NCBI GenBank assembly: GCA_019279435.1
Contig: JAAALK010000080.1
Span: 34,006,778 to 34,070,777, forward strand
Reading direction: 5' to 3'
From: Zizania palustris
Taxonomy: Eukaryota; Streptophyta; Magnoliopsida; Poales; Poaceae
DNA length: 64,000 nucleotides
The notes beneath the pieces were generated by a model. The model was not told the origin of the DNA. It ran no database searches and worked only from the letters and a program-made list of their open reading frames with translations. Position numbers and translations under genes: made by a program. This document shows positions 43,960 through 57,234 of this stretch, in pieces; the first letter of the stretch is position 1, and the number at the start of each line of letters is the position of its first letter.

Positions 43960-44330
43960 AGGCTAAGACAGCCGAAGGGGTCAAGACAAGCGAAGGATGG
44001 CTTCAGACCAGAGTGGCCGAACCATCCGCATGGTGGCTTCAGACCATAGTGTTCGTACCCTCCGCCTAGTGGCTTCGGACACCGGTGGTCGAACCCTCCG
44101 CACAGTGAGTTCGGGCCTCGGTGGCTGAACCCTTCGTACAACAAGTTCAGACCCCAATGGCTGAACTCAGCTCCGCTCTGGATGAACCCTCCGGTAGGAG
44201 GCTTCGGCCCGCAATGGCCAAACATACCTCTGGCCTGGTAGGACCCATCGCTAATATGGTCCAAGATGCCATCGACTTGGCCGAACCCCCCTCCGGGTAG
44301 TGGGTTCGGCTCACAGTGGGCGAAGCCACT
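43960..44330 (+). repeat. Tandem repeat encoding F(G/R)PxWxNPP units
   Basis: About eight imperfect units of 33-42 bp with the core GGCTTCGGACCACAGTGG-like sequence. In the plus frame they read FRPEWPNHP, FGHRWSNPP, FGPRWLNPS, FRPQWLNSA and FGPQWPNI, a Pro/Trp-rich linker between gag and protease. Two stop codons now interrupt it. The antisense Gly-rich frame is a shadow. Confidence 0.65.
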
Positions 44331-44907
44331 AGAGCCACCGATGCCTCCGCCATACAATTGGGCAAGGACCCCATGAGCTCCATACACATCACAACCATAG
44401 TACCCTTCACAACATAATGCTCTACCTTGTTTTCCTTTGGAGTATTATAACTGGTAGGGACAAATAGACGCGGCGAAGAAAGACATCGTCCACAAGCTAT
44501 CCGTAGTACCTCCGAATCGACTCACATAGGATGGAGCCAAGGGAGATGAACATGAAGAGGCAAAGGATAGGGAGTCCGAAGCCATCATAGTCAAAGTAGG
44601 GTCTCAAGAAGTCCCAATACCGAGGGCCCCCTTGTCGAAGCCCGACGGAGGTAAGTCCCCTATTCCAGCCGAAGCCAGTGCCGGAGTCTAGTCCGATCGG
44701 CCAAACGAGGTCGGTTCGATTGGTAGGGTCCGCAGCGAAGGTTCCTCCGATTATGAAACACGCGAGGCCGACCTGGGTAGTACCCCTTCGGCCGCAAATC
44801 ACAGAAACAAAATGGTGGCGCCTGGTACCAAACCACAACCATCTTAGGCACCTCCGGGCATGTTCAAATCATAGAAAAGACGCCTACAATGCCTACGAGC
44901 ACAAGAG

Positions 44908-47900
44908 ATGCATGAGAGAAAGGCCGAGGAGGAACGAGATGCTATCTTTGAAGAGATCCGCCCTCGGCTAGCTACAAGGCAGGAATGGAGGATCAAGCCG
45001 GTTGAGATAACCAACCCGACTCCTACTCCGAGCGATGACGACGACGACACACTTGACGACGACTATATGCCCGTCTCTGAGGGGCCCACACCTCAGGTGA
45101 TGGATATCAATATCGTCATGTTGCCCACAGAGTTCGCCCTACCACCGGACGAGGCTAAGGTCGCTCAGTTGAATCTCGGCCCACACAATGCTATCTTTGA
45201 GAAACCTGAGGATACGACTAGCCATCTAAAGCCTCTCTACGTCAGGGGGCACATTGACGGGAAGCCAATCTCTAGGATGCTTGTTGACGATGGCGCCACT
45301 GTTAACCTAATGCCTTACTCTCTGTTGAAGAAGCTTGGCAGGGGCGAAGAGGACTTGAAGAAAACTAACCTAATTCTCAACGGCTTCAACGACGAGAGTT
45401 CCGAGGCCAAAGGTGTACTTTTCATGGAATTGACAATAGGCAACAAGACGTTGCCAACAATATTCTTCGTCATTGACATGCAAGGTAACTACAACGTACT
45501 GCTCGGGCATGACTGGATTCACGCAAATTTTATATTCCTTCTACTTTGCACCAATGCCTGATACATTCGGACGGCGATGAAGTGGAGGTCATACCAGTAG
45601 ACACTTCATCCCAGGTAGCATTGGCCGATGTGTCCATTAACGCTATACACAACAAAGTAGAATGTTTATCAGGTAGGGATCTTTTGGATTACGATTTCAT
45701 TATCATGTCCGAAGGATGTTTCATACCAGTGTCTGTAAAGCCGGCTGGTGTAGCATGACTATTTCTAAATTAGTAGTCATGTCTAGCAAAAGTAATCTAG
45801 ATTGGCTAAAGTCTCGTGTAGACCAATATCAGTCTGCTAAAGACGGTATTGCTGAGGCCATCGAAGACATTAGCGAAGTAGAAAAACTAGGACAAGGGTT
45901 TGCATCGGTCGACCCCTTAGAAGAAGTTGACATAGGCAATGGTAACATTTCAAGGCCAACTTTTGTAAACCAACATTTACAGGCTGATGAGAAGGCCGAA
46001 GTAATAAAGTTGCTTTGGTCGTACGTCGATTGTTTCACATGGGAGTATAGCGAGATGCCCGGATTGAGCCGCGAGCTCATAGAGCATCGACTACTTATTA
46101 AATCGGGTTTAGGCCTTATAAACAGCCTCCTTGTCGCTTTAATTCGGCCGTCTATGACCGAGTTAAAGAGGAGATAGAACGATTGCTCAAGGCAAAGTTT
46201 TTTAGGCCATGCAGGTATGCTGAATGAGTCGCTAACATTGTGCCTGTAGAGAAGAAAGGGAGCGGCAAAATACGAGTTTGTATTGATTTTAGGGATCTAA
46301 ACAAGGCCACTCCAAAGGACGAGTACCTCATGCCGATAGCCGACATGCTAATCAACGATGCTTCAGGAAACAAGGTACTAAGTTTTCTTGATGGCAACGC
46401 TGGTTATAATCAGATTTTTATGGCCGAAGAGGATGTCTACAAGACAACCTTTTGATGCCTTGGTTTTGTCGGCTTGTTTGAGTGGGTCATTATGACTTTT
46501 GGTTTAAAGAATGCTGGCGCTACATATCAATGTGCTATGAACTTGATCTTTCATGACTTGTTAGGAGTTATGTTAGAAGTATACATAGATGATGTTGTGG
46601 TCAAATCGGACGCTATGGATAATCACTTAGCCGATTTGGAAGTTGCTTTTGATAGGATGCGACAGTATGGCTTGAAAATGAACCTGCTCAAATGTGATTT
46701 TGGCGTGTTGGCAGGCAAGTTCTTAGGATTCATTATTCTTGAAAGAGGTATAGACATTTATCCTAAGAGGCTTGAGAGGATTAGAAACTTTGCAGTGCTG
46801 ACATGCAAGAAGGATGTGCAGAAGTTGCTAGGCAAGATGAATTATTTGCGTCGCTTTATATCTAACTTGTTTGGCAAAATCGATGCCTTTGTCCCCATAC
46901 TCTGGCTAAAGAATGAAGCCGAGTTCATTTGGGGGGCAAATCAGCAAAACGCTTTTGAAAAGATTAAAGAGTGCTTGTCGTCACCGCCCGTGGTAAGAGC
47001 ACCAAAGGCTGGAATCCCCTTTCGGCTATACATCGTTGCAGAAGATAGTGTGATAGGAGCCACGCTAACTCAGGAGGTAGATGGAAAAGAGTACATCATC
47101 ACATTCTTGAGCCGTCGCCTGCTAGACGTTGAAACCACGTACGTGTTTGTGGAGCGTTTGTGTTTATCACTTTATTACACATGTACCAAATTACGTCACT
47201 ATCTTCTTCCTAGCACATGTATTGTCGCTTGCCAAAATGATGTTATAAAATACATGTTGCAAAAGCCGATTTTAAGTGGAAGAATTGGAAAGTGGGTTTA
47301 CACTTTGATTGAGTACGGTTTGGCCTATGAACCTCTGAGAGCTATGAAAGGCCAAATTATCACAAATTTTATAGGTGATCACCATATAGATGTCAATTGG
47401 GACAACAATATTGCTCTAATTGAGGTAGTGCCATGGAAACTTTATTTTGATGGTTCAGCTTGCAAGAATGGCCAAGGTATCGGAGTAGTTTTCATATCAC
47501 CTAGCGGCACGCGCTTCGAAACATCGGCCCATTTAGAATTTCTTTCTACTAATAACCAAGCTGAATATGAAGCTTTATTGTTAGGACTTGAATTGCTAGA
47601 ATCCATCGGCACCAAGCATGTTCATGTGCATGGTGATTCTTTGTTAATGGTACAACAAGTAGCTAAAAGTGCTCAATGTTTTAATGGCTTGCTAAATAGT
47701 TACTTGGATAAATGTTTAGACATAATTGCAACTTTTGATGACTTCAAAATTTCTCACGTGTCAAGATAAGCCAATTCGATTGCAAATGACTTGGCTCAGC
47801 AAGCATCTGGCTATCAAGTCAGGGGAAGAAAATTTTCCATACATAATAGGACAATGCTTGAACTCACTGCCGAAGCCAGAGACTTCGGGCTAGTGCGAGG

Positions 47901-49443
47901 TCTGTTGGATCCTCCGGATCAGACCCCTCCGATTGCCGGAGGACCCTGCGCGCCAGAGCCCTCATGCCGGAGCACTTCATCCGCCGAAGGGTCTTGCACA
48001 CCGGAGCCCCTACGCCAAAGCCTTCTGGGCAGCAGAAGTCTTCGGGAACCAGACCCCTCCAGTGGAATGCTTCGGTCTGATCGGCTCTACATGGCCGATC
48101 CAATCAGCCTTCAGCAGGAACAGGAAAGGCCCAGGGGGCACTTCGAAGTTTGCAATTTAGACATCACTCTAAGAAAGGAGTTAGCAAAACCTCCGGATGT
48201 CCATGAGGATGATTGGGGAATCCCAATCATCCAGTATTTAAGAAATCCCAGTCCAAGGGTTGATCAGAAAGTTCGGCGACAAGCTTTTAAATTTGTGTTG
48301 CTAGACGATGTATTATATCGCCGAACTATTGATTAAGTACTTTGTGGCACTCATCAGTCAACCCAGAAAATGAGTTTAATGCTCAAAAGAGCGGGTTTCT
48401 ACTGGCCGACTATGACTGAGGATTGTTTTAGATATTATAGAGGGTGTGAAGCGTGTCAGAAGTTTCGTAATATTCAGCTAGCTCCTGCTTCATCACTTAA
48501 CCCTAATATCAAACCATGGTTGTTCTGAGGTTGGGGTTTAGACTTCATCGGCCAAATTTATCCTCCTTCAAAAGGGCATCAGCTCGTGTTGATGGCAACA
48601 AACTACTTTACCAAATGGACCGAAGCCGCACCTCTCAAGAATATGACTCACAATGAGGTAACTGATTTTATCTTGAAGCACATTATACATAGATTCGGTA
48701 TTCCCTAAACTCTCACTACAGATCAGGATACTTCATTTGTTGCTAAAGAAGTGAGAGAATTTGCTGAATTTTATGGTATTAAGTTAATAAACTCTTCACC
48801 ATATTATGCTTAGGCCAATGGTGAGGCCGAGTCTAGTAATAAAACCGTGATTAAGCTCATTAAGAGGAAAATCGAAGAGTTCCCTAAGAGGTGGCATGAA
48901 GTGCTTTCTGAGGTGCTATGGGCTTGTAGAGTCGCAAAACACGGTGCTACCAAAGTTAGTGCATATGAGTTGGTATATGGGCAAGAGGTCGTTCTACCCA
49001 TAGAAGTGGATCTTGGCTCTTTAAAAGTTCTAAAGCAAGATGGCTTATCGGTCGATGAATATGAAACTCTTTTGAAAGAAAATTTAGAAGAAGTGACCGA
49101 TAAGAGGTTAAGGGCTTTAGAAGCTATAGATAAAGACAAAAGAAGAGTGGCTAGAGCCTACAATAGGAAAGTTAAACCAAAATTGTTTCAAATTGGTGAC
49201 TTGGTTTGGAAGACGATTTTGCCCTTAGGCACTAAGAGCCGCAAATTTGGTAAATGGTCACCTAGTTGGGAAGGCCCTTTAAAAATAGCCGAAATCGCTC
49301 TAGGTAATGCATGTGTTAGAATCTTTACAAGGAGAGCAGTTTCGAAGAGCTTTGAATGGCAGGTACTTGAAAAAGAACTTCCCAAGTGTATGGCAAAGCG
49401 CTTGATAGTGTCAAAAGGCCGATATGGGAGGTATCATCCTTAG
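44908..49443 (+). pseudogene. pol of Tat-type element: PR, RT, RNase H, second RNase H, integrase
   Basis: Protease at about 45235-45540 (MLVDDGATVNLMPYS, VLLGHDWIH). RT at 46240-46800 (IRVCIDFRDLNKATPKD, FGLKNAGATYQ, catalytic YIDDVVVKS), with an in-frame TGA at about 46453. RNase H near 47020-47220. A second, plant-type RNase H at 47430-47700 (LYFDGSACKNGQGIG, NNQAEYEALLLGL, HGDSLLM). Integrase from about 48340 (GFYWPTM, GCEACQKF, LDFIGQIYPP, TTDQDTSF, GEAESSNK) with stops near 48526, 48706 and 48811. A GC-rich spacer (47870-48130) separates the RNase H and integrase parts. At least six disabling changes are visible. Confidence 0.88.
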
Positions 49444-49465
49444 CCCATTATGCTTTTAGTTCACT

Positions 49466-49483
49466 AAAAGGCAAGGGGGCATG
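49466..49483 (+). other. Polypurine tract of Tat-type element
   Basis: AAAAGGCAAGGGGGCATG lies immediately before the 3' LTR, the expected plus-strand priming tract. Confidence 0.8.
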
Positions 49484-50831
49484 TGTTGATAGCAAAAAAT
49501 GGCATTAAATGGTCCAGATTGTCAAAATATCAATTTTAGTAATTTGGGCGAAAAATACACATGTCTCGGATCGGGCCGAAGTCCTACAGGGCCGAAGGTC
49601 CATTGAGCTTTGGACTTCAAAAGCCTTCCAACGGCCTGCTACCTTCAACCCGAAGGCCTTCAGAGGCCTGCCTCGCCGAAGCTTCGGCACGAGGAGTAGG
49701 CTTCGGCAGGCCCTGCCGAAGGCCCACTTCGGTCTGATTTCTAGAGATAGAGTTTGAGTCTGATTCTGGCTAATTTATCCCTAAAGTTTGATTAGGTCGA
49801 ATCCTACCAGATCAATCTTAGAGATAAGAAGACTAGCCCCTATAAATATAGGGGTGAGGTCGGTTCATTAAGCCCCCCAACACAAATTAATCACAAAGCC
49901 CTAGCTTTGAACCGTACCTTTACTTTTATTTACTTTTTTGCAACCTTCGTGGGTTTGCCTGGAAGCCCTCCGCCAGCCACGCCAAAACTGTGGTAAGACT
50001 TGTTACTTCGCTCATGAAGTATCCATTAATCTACGTAACAGATTGCTATCTCCTTGTTATTTTGCCTGTGAAGTATCCGTTAATCTACGTAAGAGATTGC
50101 AACCTTCGTTTCCCTACTACGACACTTAGCAGATTCGGTCCCTAGGCCGAATTGGCACTTGATCTCTGTTCTGTTGAAGGTTTTAATGCTCAGAGCCCCT
50201 TCGCCGGAGGTGTCCGAAGCCAGGAAGCTGGTTTCGGAGGTCGTTAGAACACCCCTCGGCGGAATTCAAGCTTCGACTACCCGTGCCGGACCATCACGCT
50301 GTTGTCGGTTTGACCAAGTTCAGCACATTAGCACGCTCCGCAGTAGGCTTCATCATGTCAGGCTTTGCCACGTCTATACTTCACTTTGGACGAAGTCATG
50401 CCAGCACGTTGCGCTAGACTATTTGTAACATGTCGAAGACTTTGCGCCGAACCTCGCTGTTCGGAGGTGATTTCGCGTCGAGATCTGTTCGGAGCCAGCC
50501 TTCGGCCAGATCAATCTGAACGCCGAAGACTACCTTCGGCGAGACCCTTCGCACTAGACACCGAAGGGTTCAGTGAGGCCTTCGCACAATATACTTTGAA
50601 TTAGTTAGGCTCCGATCAACTTACTAGTTTATTTTATTTAATATATTTCTTTTCGGCTAATTGGATTATTTGTTTTGATATGATTACCTGGCGACTCCAT
50701 CCCCTTGCCACTGTTAAGGGTAGTTGGAACGCGACGTCAGTGTTGTGTTATGCTTAGGCTTGTCCCTAAGTATCCGCACACTTTTGGATCGTCGAACTAA
50801 CCCAAGTGCGGGGCACGTTTTCGTGTCAACA
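49484..50831 (+). repeat. 3' LTR of Tat-type element
   Basis: 1348 bp with the same termini as the 5' LTR and TATAAATA near 49844. It has two units of the 54-bp repeat (49995-50105) and lacks the additional GC-rich duplicate seen near 40600. Scattered substitutions relative to the 5' LTR indicate age. Confidence 0.92.
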
Positions 50832-51532
50832 AGTCCATAGGCATTAAAATATTCATATAAGCTAGTTGAATCATTGTGGAAATATTCCATATAGTGGTCT
50901 TTAATTAGTAAAAAGTTGTCATAAACTTATTACTACCTATATGAAATAAAACAACATTTATCACATCTCTTCTTTCATTCTCTTTCTATCTTCTCTCTTA
51001 CTTTTAAAGTTTTCTTTTACTATAATCATTGTGAGATAGAAAATAACTATAGATCAATATTGTGGATCCCATCTATATAGACTAATTTGGTCATATACAT
51101 TATGGTTGCCCTAAAGATAAAATGGTCTATAGTTATTTTAAAAGTGAAAAAAAGTGAAATGTTGTTTAAAGCCAAAAGGATGAAATTATATTTTCCCGTG
51201 GTGAGTTCATATGATGTGTTTGCACAAATTGTTGTAATTACATTCTTCGCATGATGTTGCCAACTTTTTTTGTGCGTCTATTTTTATTGTTTAGAATGAT
51301 GGAATTTTCAAGCGACTTAGAAATTAAGGAACTTTCTTGATGTACTAGACACTTGCCTTCCATGAAAAAAATAAGGAGAGTTTTTGCATCTTAGCTTACC
51401 TAGTTCATTTTTGTTGGATAAATAGCTGAAGCATATGCATCGTGAAGCAAATCATTTTTCCATAAAAACTAATCCCTCAAAATAAGTGTGTGTTTGATAA
51501 AGTTTATAATAAAGAATATTAAGATATACCAT
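50832..51532. other. AT-rich spacer, nothing recognised
   Basis: Begins with the AGTCC target duplication. About 700 bp of AT-rich DNA with no gene, RNA or terminal repeats that I can support. Confidence 0.6.
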
Positions 51533-52179
51533 CACTATAAGAATCCAAAGAACTTCTGTCGGCTTAGCCGACGGAAGTTAGGATTTTCCCGACTGAAGAA
51601 GATAACTTTCGTCGGCAAAAGCCTAACTTCAGTCGGTATTTCGCCGACGTAAGCGGTTGGACAGAAGTTAGCTAACTTTCATCGACTCCACGTGGCCGAC
51701 AGAAGTTATCAGCTCCGTGTGCCATGTCAGCGAAAACGGCCATAACTTCCGTCGGCCCTAGCCTGGCCGACGAAAGTTATCTGGTTTTTCCACATCACCA
51801 AAAACACGTAACTTTCATCGGCTATGGTCAAGCTGATGGAAGTTAATGCCAAATAACTTTCGTCCGCTATGGTAAAGCTGACGGAAGTTACCTGGATTTT
51901 TTTTGTTTTTCTAGTTTTCCTATTCACAATCAAATCCAACAACAAAATCACAATTTCACATTCACATATCCAAACCATAATCACACATTCACATTCACAT
52001 CCATAACCACATTTACACATTCAAAATCACATCCACACACATTCAACCATTCAAAATCACATTACTTCACAAATTCATCCACAATCTTCACCTCCGCAAA
52101 CACATTCACAAAAATAATCAACATTAACATTGTCCACTTCCACAAAGCATCCACATTCAAAAACGTAACCATTTGAAGT

Positions 52180-52240
52180 CACAAATCAACATTACAGACA
52201 CAAGTCACAAATCAACATTACAGACACAAGTCACAAATCC
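52180..52240. repeat. 26-bp direct repeat in CACTA 2
   Basis: Two perfect units of 26 bp starting CACAAATCAACATTACAGAC (52180-52205, 52206-52231) and the beginning of a third. They lie in the minisatellite tract between subterminal repeats and gene. Confidence 0.85.
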
Positions 52241-54642
52241 TCATTCACAAATGCATAACAAGATAAGACATACTCGCTCAACACCACCGCCGTCGTTGCC
52301 TCTCGGATCATTCACATTTGAAGTCGAAGGTCCATCCTGACCGGGAATACATATAATCTAAAGCAATAGATAAAAATAGAAAAAATGTCAACTAACAAAC
52401 TAACTGAAATAACATCTAACCGCTAACTAAAGTAACTCAAGTAACAACATGTTAGGAGGTATCTTAGCTGCAGGAGGAGGACCAAATGGAATAAATGGTG
52501 GTGAGGCAGGTATTGGTTGGAACTGTGACATGTCAAATCCATGAAGCTGTTGGGCCGTTTGCTATACATGTTGTAATGCAATCAGTTAGTTTTAAACCTA
52601 TTGTCAAATGCTATATAGTTATAATACAGTAAACTAAACTTACTTGCATCATCGCCTATTTTTGTACTAAGCAAGCGGCATAATACTCATCTCGCTGCCT
52701 TATTGCCTCGTCTCACTGCCTCATTTCCTCGTCTCGCTTCCTCAATTCTTTTGTCAGCTGAAGCACTTGCGGGTTTTCTGAGCGGCGAGAGCTAACTCCT
52801 GATGAGTCCTGCGATAATTGACTTGACTTCTGAGCTCTCACCGCCCTTGAGTCAATAACTCCATTTAACATGGAATACTTGCAACATTGAAATAATTAGT
52901 TACCATTGCAGTATCACACACAAAACATTGAGAAACATCATCTCACCGTCCATGACTCTTTCCACCTCCTCTAGAGTACACGACCATTGGGTCAAAAGGT
53001 TGCTTTCGCCAATCATACTCCTCTCCATGGAGTTGAACTATTTGTTGACCATATTGCATCTGCAAAACCAACAATGTCGATTAGATGGAAAAAAATAATA
53101 CAAACTCTTAAAATTGTTAACATCTCACCAAATGATCTGTGGCTGACTGACTGCACGATGTATCTGGACGTGCAGGATCTACTCTTTTATGACCACCGAT
53201 ATAAACATCGATGTCACTTGGCGCAACACCAGTTTGAGCTTCCTGTAGATATGAGTTAGTCACATTACAATGTATATATAGATAAAGTAACAAGTGTAGG
53301 TCTTACCATGCGTTTAGCCAAGCGGATATGTCTATTGGATCCATATCTATGCTTCAGATCCGTTCCACGACATAACCTTTTCTTCTCAGAAATGTTCTTG
53401 AATTTATCTGAAGACCAAAGCTTGTAGAATTCAAAGTAGGCATCGTCGCGGTTTGCAAACCACATAATCCTCACCCGAAAAGATGTTAAGCTTATGCATT
53501 ATATGAAAATAAATCTAAAAAAATTGAATATTAAAGAGTTAGAATTGTTTAACGAACGATATTGCTACTCAGTCAAGTATATTGCTGAAGAACCCTTCAC
53601 CTTGCTCATTCTTTGCCCTAACTTCTCCTTATAGTACGCATTGTTCGCCTGAATCTAGGCATACGAAATTGCGTCCTTCACCACCTTATGTGCATTGTTG
53701 TTTAAGACAACAAGGACATGATTATGGTCATTGCCTGATTTGATTCTGGCAAGCAAAAATGTAACTGCAGAAGTGTAACAGCCCCAAAATTAAAAGGGAA
53801 TAAAATAAAGGAAAAATAATATTAAATGAATTTCTGAATTTTGTTATTAAAGAAAATCCTAAAAGAGCCCTATTAAAGCCAAACAGAGATAAACATTCAA
53901 AATTTGGACTTGAAAATTTTATGGGATAAACTAGAGGCCAAGAAATATTTTTGAGAATTTTACAAAATTTTTCCAAACAGTGTTTTAAGTCTTAAACCAA
54001 TAAACCAATTTCTGGAATTAAATTAATTAGAAAAAGCATTTAAATTCTTATTGGGCCGAAACCCCGAAATTCCCTCCAGGAGCCTTTCGGCCCGGCCCAG
54101 TCCAGCCTCTCTCGCTGACAGGCGGGGCCAGCCTGTCGGCGCCGATGCCCTCCCTTCGCTTCCCCGCGCTCGCGCCTGGCCGGACCCACTGGTCAGCCTC
54201 CGCTCGCTCGCTGCCATCCTGGTCCCGCATGTCGGTGCCCTCTCTCTCTCTCGTGCGCCACGCCCCTGCCTGGCCCGCATGACAGCCTCCCGCTCCCCTC
54301 GCTTGGTCGCTGCCAAGCATGGCCCGCGTGTCAGGGGCATGCCCCTTCACGTTAGCCCGCCGACAGGTGGGGGACACCTGTCGGGGTCGTCTTCTCCGTT
54401 AGAAAGGGGGGGATCCCTTTCCAAATCCCGTCGGCCCCCTTTCCTAATCCGCCGCCGGCCGGATCCACCAAATTGAGCCCGGGATCCCTTCCCCTCTCGC
54501 CGGAGATCTCATTCCCCCTAGGATCAATGCGTTTTCTTCATTTATGGCATGGATCCGAGTGTTTGGAAAGCTCACCGGAGCAAGCTTGGAACCCCCTCGG
54601 ATCCCCTCCGATCTCCTGCCATTCCTCGCCACCGGTGACCCC

Positions 54643-54650
54643 TATAAAAG
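54643..54650 (+). promoter_or_regulatory. TATA box in 5' LTR
   Basis: TATAAAAG followed by a pyrimidine-rich CTTCTCGCCC about 25 bp downstream, a plausible start site; identical in the 3' LTR at 60593-60600. Confidence 0.7.
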
Positions 54651-55706
54651 CCCCCTGGCCTCACCGCTTCTCGCCCACACTTCCAGAGCCTAAACCGTCA
54701 CGCTCCCAAGCCTTGCCACCAGTTTTCTCTCCCTCCCCTCTGCTCGAACTCCGGCCGTCGATCACCGGCGCTATGGGCCACCACCGCCCTCGCCGAGGCC
54801 ACCACCGGAACCGTCGTCGCCCGGGCATCCTCGGCCTCGCTTCTGTTCGGGTTCCCCGCCACCGGATCATCGTCGCCATCATCAACCCGAAGAACACCGC
54901 CGCCATCTCCTCGCCACCAACCGTCATCGACCTCCGTTCGCCGTCATCGCCGGTACCTACGTGATCCCCATCCTCCCCTCTCTCCATTTTGGCCGGAAAT
55001 TAGGGCCTTAGGCCATCGCCGCCGTCGGTGGCCGCTCGCTGTCGTTCAGCCGACGCTGGGGACGAAGCCCCCTGGCTCCCCCGTGTCGTGAGCGTGCCGG
55101 ACGCGCGCTCCGCCGTGCGATCACAGATGGACGGCTGAGATTAAATCACTTAAGTGATTAGATCTCAGCCACCCATTCCGGCGAAGGGGTATGAGGTGAT
55201 CTGGGCCGTCCAGATTCACTTAAACGCCCCGCCTCACCAGTGATCGTTGGATCTGGATCCAACGGTCCAGATCTGGCCAGTCCAGCGCACAGTGTGCGGG
55301 TCCATGGTGGACCTGGCTCACCGTGGACCCACGCATGATTTCTGGTTTAAATAAAATTCAGAAAAATACTTTAAACTTTAAAAATTCATAACTTGCTCAT
55401 TTTAACTCCAATTTCACCATTCCAATTTTGTTAAATTCAGTAAAGTATTCTCTACACTTCAATGCCATAAAAATAGTATGTTATCTTAGCAAAAAATAAA
55501 CTTATGGATTAAATAAATAAAAACCCCTTAGGGTTAAAATTAAAAATACAGAAGATAAATTAGGAAAAATCCTAAAAAGTTAAGTTTTACTGTTTTATAC
55601 CAAACTTTAGAATATTAAAATATTACTTCACATAAAAACACCCACAAATATGTATGTTTATTATTTGGTGGATTTTATCTGTTTATTGAATGTATTGTTT
55701 ACTTTT

Positions 55707-55829
55707 CCGTATCGAGAAGACTACGAGTTTGTCGAGGAGCAGGAGTTCTATCCCGAGGTTCCTCCATCCCCCTTTGCTGATCAAGGCAAGTCATCGACCA
55801 CCTCTGTGGAAACAGTTGATCATATTTGA
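55707..55829 (+). other. Exon-like acidic reading frame inside LTR
   Basis: 41 codons reading PYREDYEFVEEQEFYPEVPP and on to a TGA, with codon-like composition in an otherwise AT-rich part of the LTR. The identical frame is in the 3' LTR (about 61656-61778). No ATG. A second short acidic frame, VYYEEDEGLE, is near 56850. Either may be relics of leader exons. Confidence 0.4.
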
Positions 55830-57101
55830 GCCCATGTTTAATAAATTATCGCTATAACTCATAGGTTAATATTGCATTAGTCCAATAATCAAGCCTTACA
55901 CTTATATTTATTAGGTCCCCGTCCTTGTGTGCAAACCCAAGCCATGCTTATTGAGCCTTAACTCCTTGTCACTCTACTATAAAATTATTAGCTAGTGCCC
56001 AATGTACTGGCACAACTGCTATAGGATAAAAATAATGAGTCATAGTTAGATGAATTCTGGTATATGAAATACCCCGTTATTCTTATCTCTGGACTCTGTT
56101 GGAGTTAGGTATGTTATGGTGGGTTCCGGGTGCAAGCTCGGAAACTGGTTGGTCGCACCCGGGGCACTATAAGGACCGGTCTGCGGGATCTGTTGCAAAG
56201 CACTTCCGTACCAATCACAAGTCTAATGGGTAAGTCCTAACTGGAAGTGTGGAACACTCCGTCTCACGACACCATAGTGGAGGGGGCAAGGGGCTAGCCC
56301 TCAGGGCGCCTTGTACCGACAATGGCTCAAGGGGGGTATTGTGGAAACTCGACATGGCGAGACACGGTACGAAACCTATAAGAGGGTGCTGTTGATGCGG
56401 GGAAGACCATATGGAAGGTTTTGACACGAGTTCCCATGAAATGGGTCATCTCGTTACACTTTGGTGTAAGTGATGAGTGCGTGCCTTGTGGGTACAGTGG
56501 TACATCTCTGATCAGAGTAATTCAATCTTTTCGAAAAGCCGAGCCCACGGTCAAGGGCGGGTTGTGTGACTACTCGCAGTTAGTTTACAATTGTTTGAAT
56601 GGATGAGTTATTCATGGCATGTAAGGACTGTTGTGCGGGGAGGTAAAACGTACTCCTCGAGTTAGATGATGATGATGCATACACATGTTTACTTTTCAGT
56701 ACTAATAAATTGATCACATTTAATGCTTTACAATTATGCTTCTTCCGCAAAACTAGCCACTATCTCCCTTGTTATTACCTTGCATTTTATTTGCATTCGG
56801 TGGCTTGCTGAGTACATTTGTACTCACCCCGTTTACTTACACCATCATAGCCCGTGTACTACGAGGAGGATGAAGGTCTGGAGTAGCGACCCAGTCAAGG
56901 CGAGACTGGAAGGAGGCGTTCATCTAGGACCCTTTGATTTATTAGTTTCTCTTCTTATTTATTCACTTTTGTACTAATGCGGTCTACGAACCATGGATGA
57001 TTGCTCGTATTGTACGTGGTCGCTTGATGAACGTCTTGTTTTATTGATTTTCTAAGGAATTTCAATAAAGTCCTGATTTATTAAATCGGGGCGCGACAAG
57101 A

Positions 57102-57114
57102 TGGTATCAGAGCC
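57102..57114 (+). other. Primer binding site of non-autonomous element
   Basis: TGGTATCAGAGCC, three bases after the LTR; initiator methionine tRNA type. Confidence 0.9.
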
Positions 57115-57234
57115 GACTTGACTGTAGGAAGCCAAACAGACCTGACCCTAGGACTTATATTAACCATATTTTCTTACAAACTGCTTACCTTCTCATCTTC
57201 CGAGATTTTCACAAAAACCTTCTCTCTTTTGTAG

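Larger units (their letters stand above)
40405..50831 (+). mobile_element. Complete Ty3/gypsy element, Tat lineage, decayed
   Basis: 10,427 bp with LTRs at both ends and a perfect 5-bp target duplication AGTCC (40400-40404 and 50832-50836). Internal order: primer site, gag, protease, RT, RNase H, second RNase H-like domain, integrase, polypurine tract. The additional RNase H after the normal one marks the Tat lineage. All genes carry stops and frameshifts, and the two LTRs differ clearly in sequence and length (1432 against 1348 bp), so this is an old insertion. Confidence 0.93.
53774..57098 (+). repeat. 5' LTR of non-autonomous element
   Basis: A GC-rich upstream third, TATA box TATAAAAG at 54643-54650 (context GACCCCTATAAAAGCCCC), then about 2.4 kb of transcribed LTR. 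By eye I count roughly 55 differences from the 3' LTR, most of them C/T or G/A changes in the GC-rich third. Confidence 0.93.

Noticed and set aside
43923..44387. Gly-rich minus-strand ORF in the Tat element
   Set aside because: Antisense of the Pro/Trp repeat linker.
44497..44971. Short ORFs on both strands between gag and protease as genes
   Set aside because: Part of the decayed Tat polyprotein; frames are broken and carry no other domain.
54051..54964. Several GC-rich ORFs in the giant LTR as host gene exons
   Set aside because: Different frames are open in the two LTR copies, no domain seen, and the region spans the LTR promoter.
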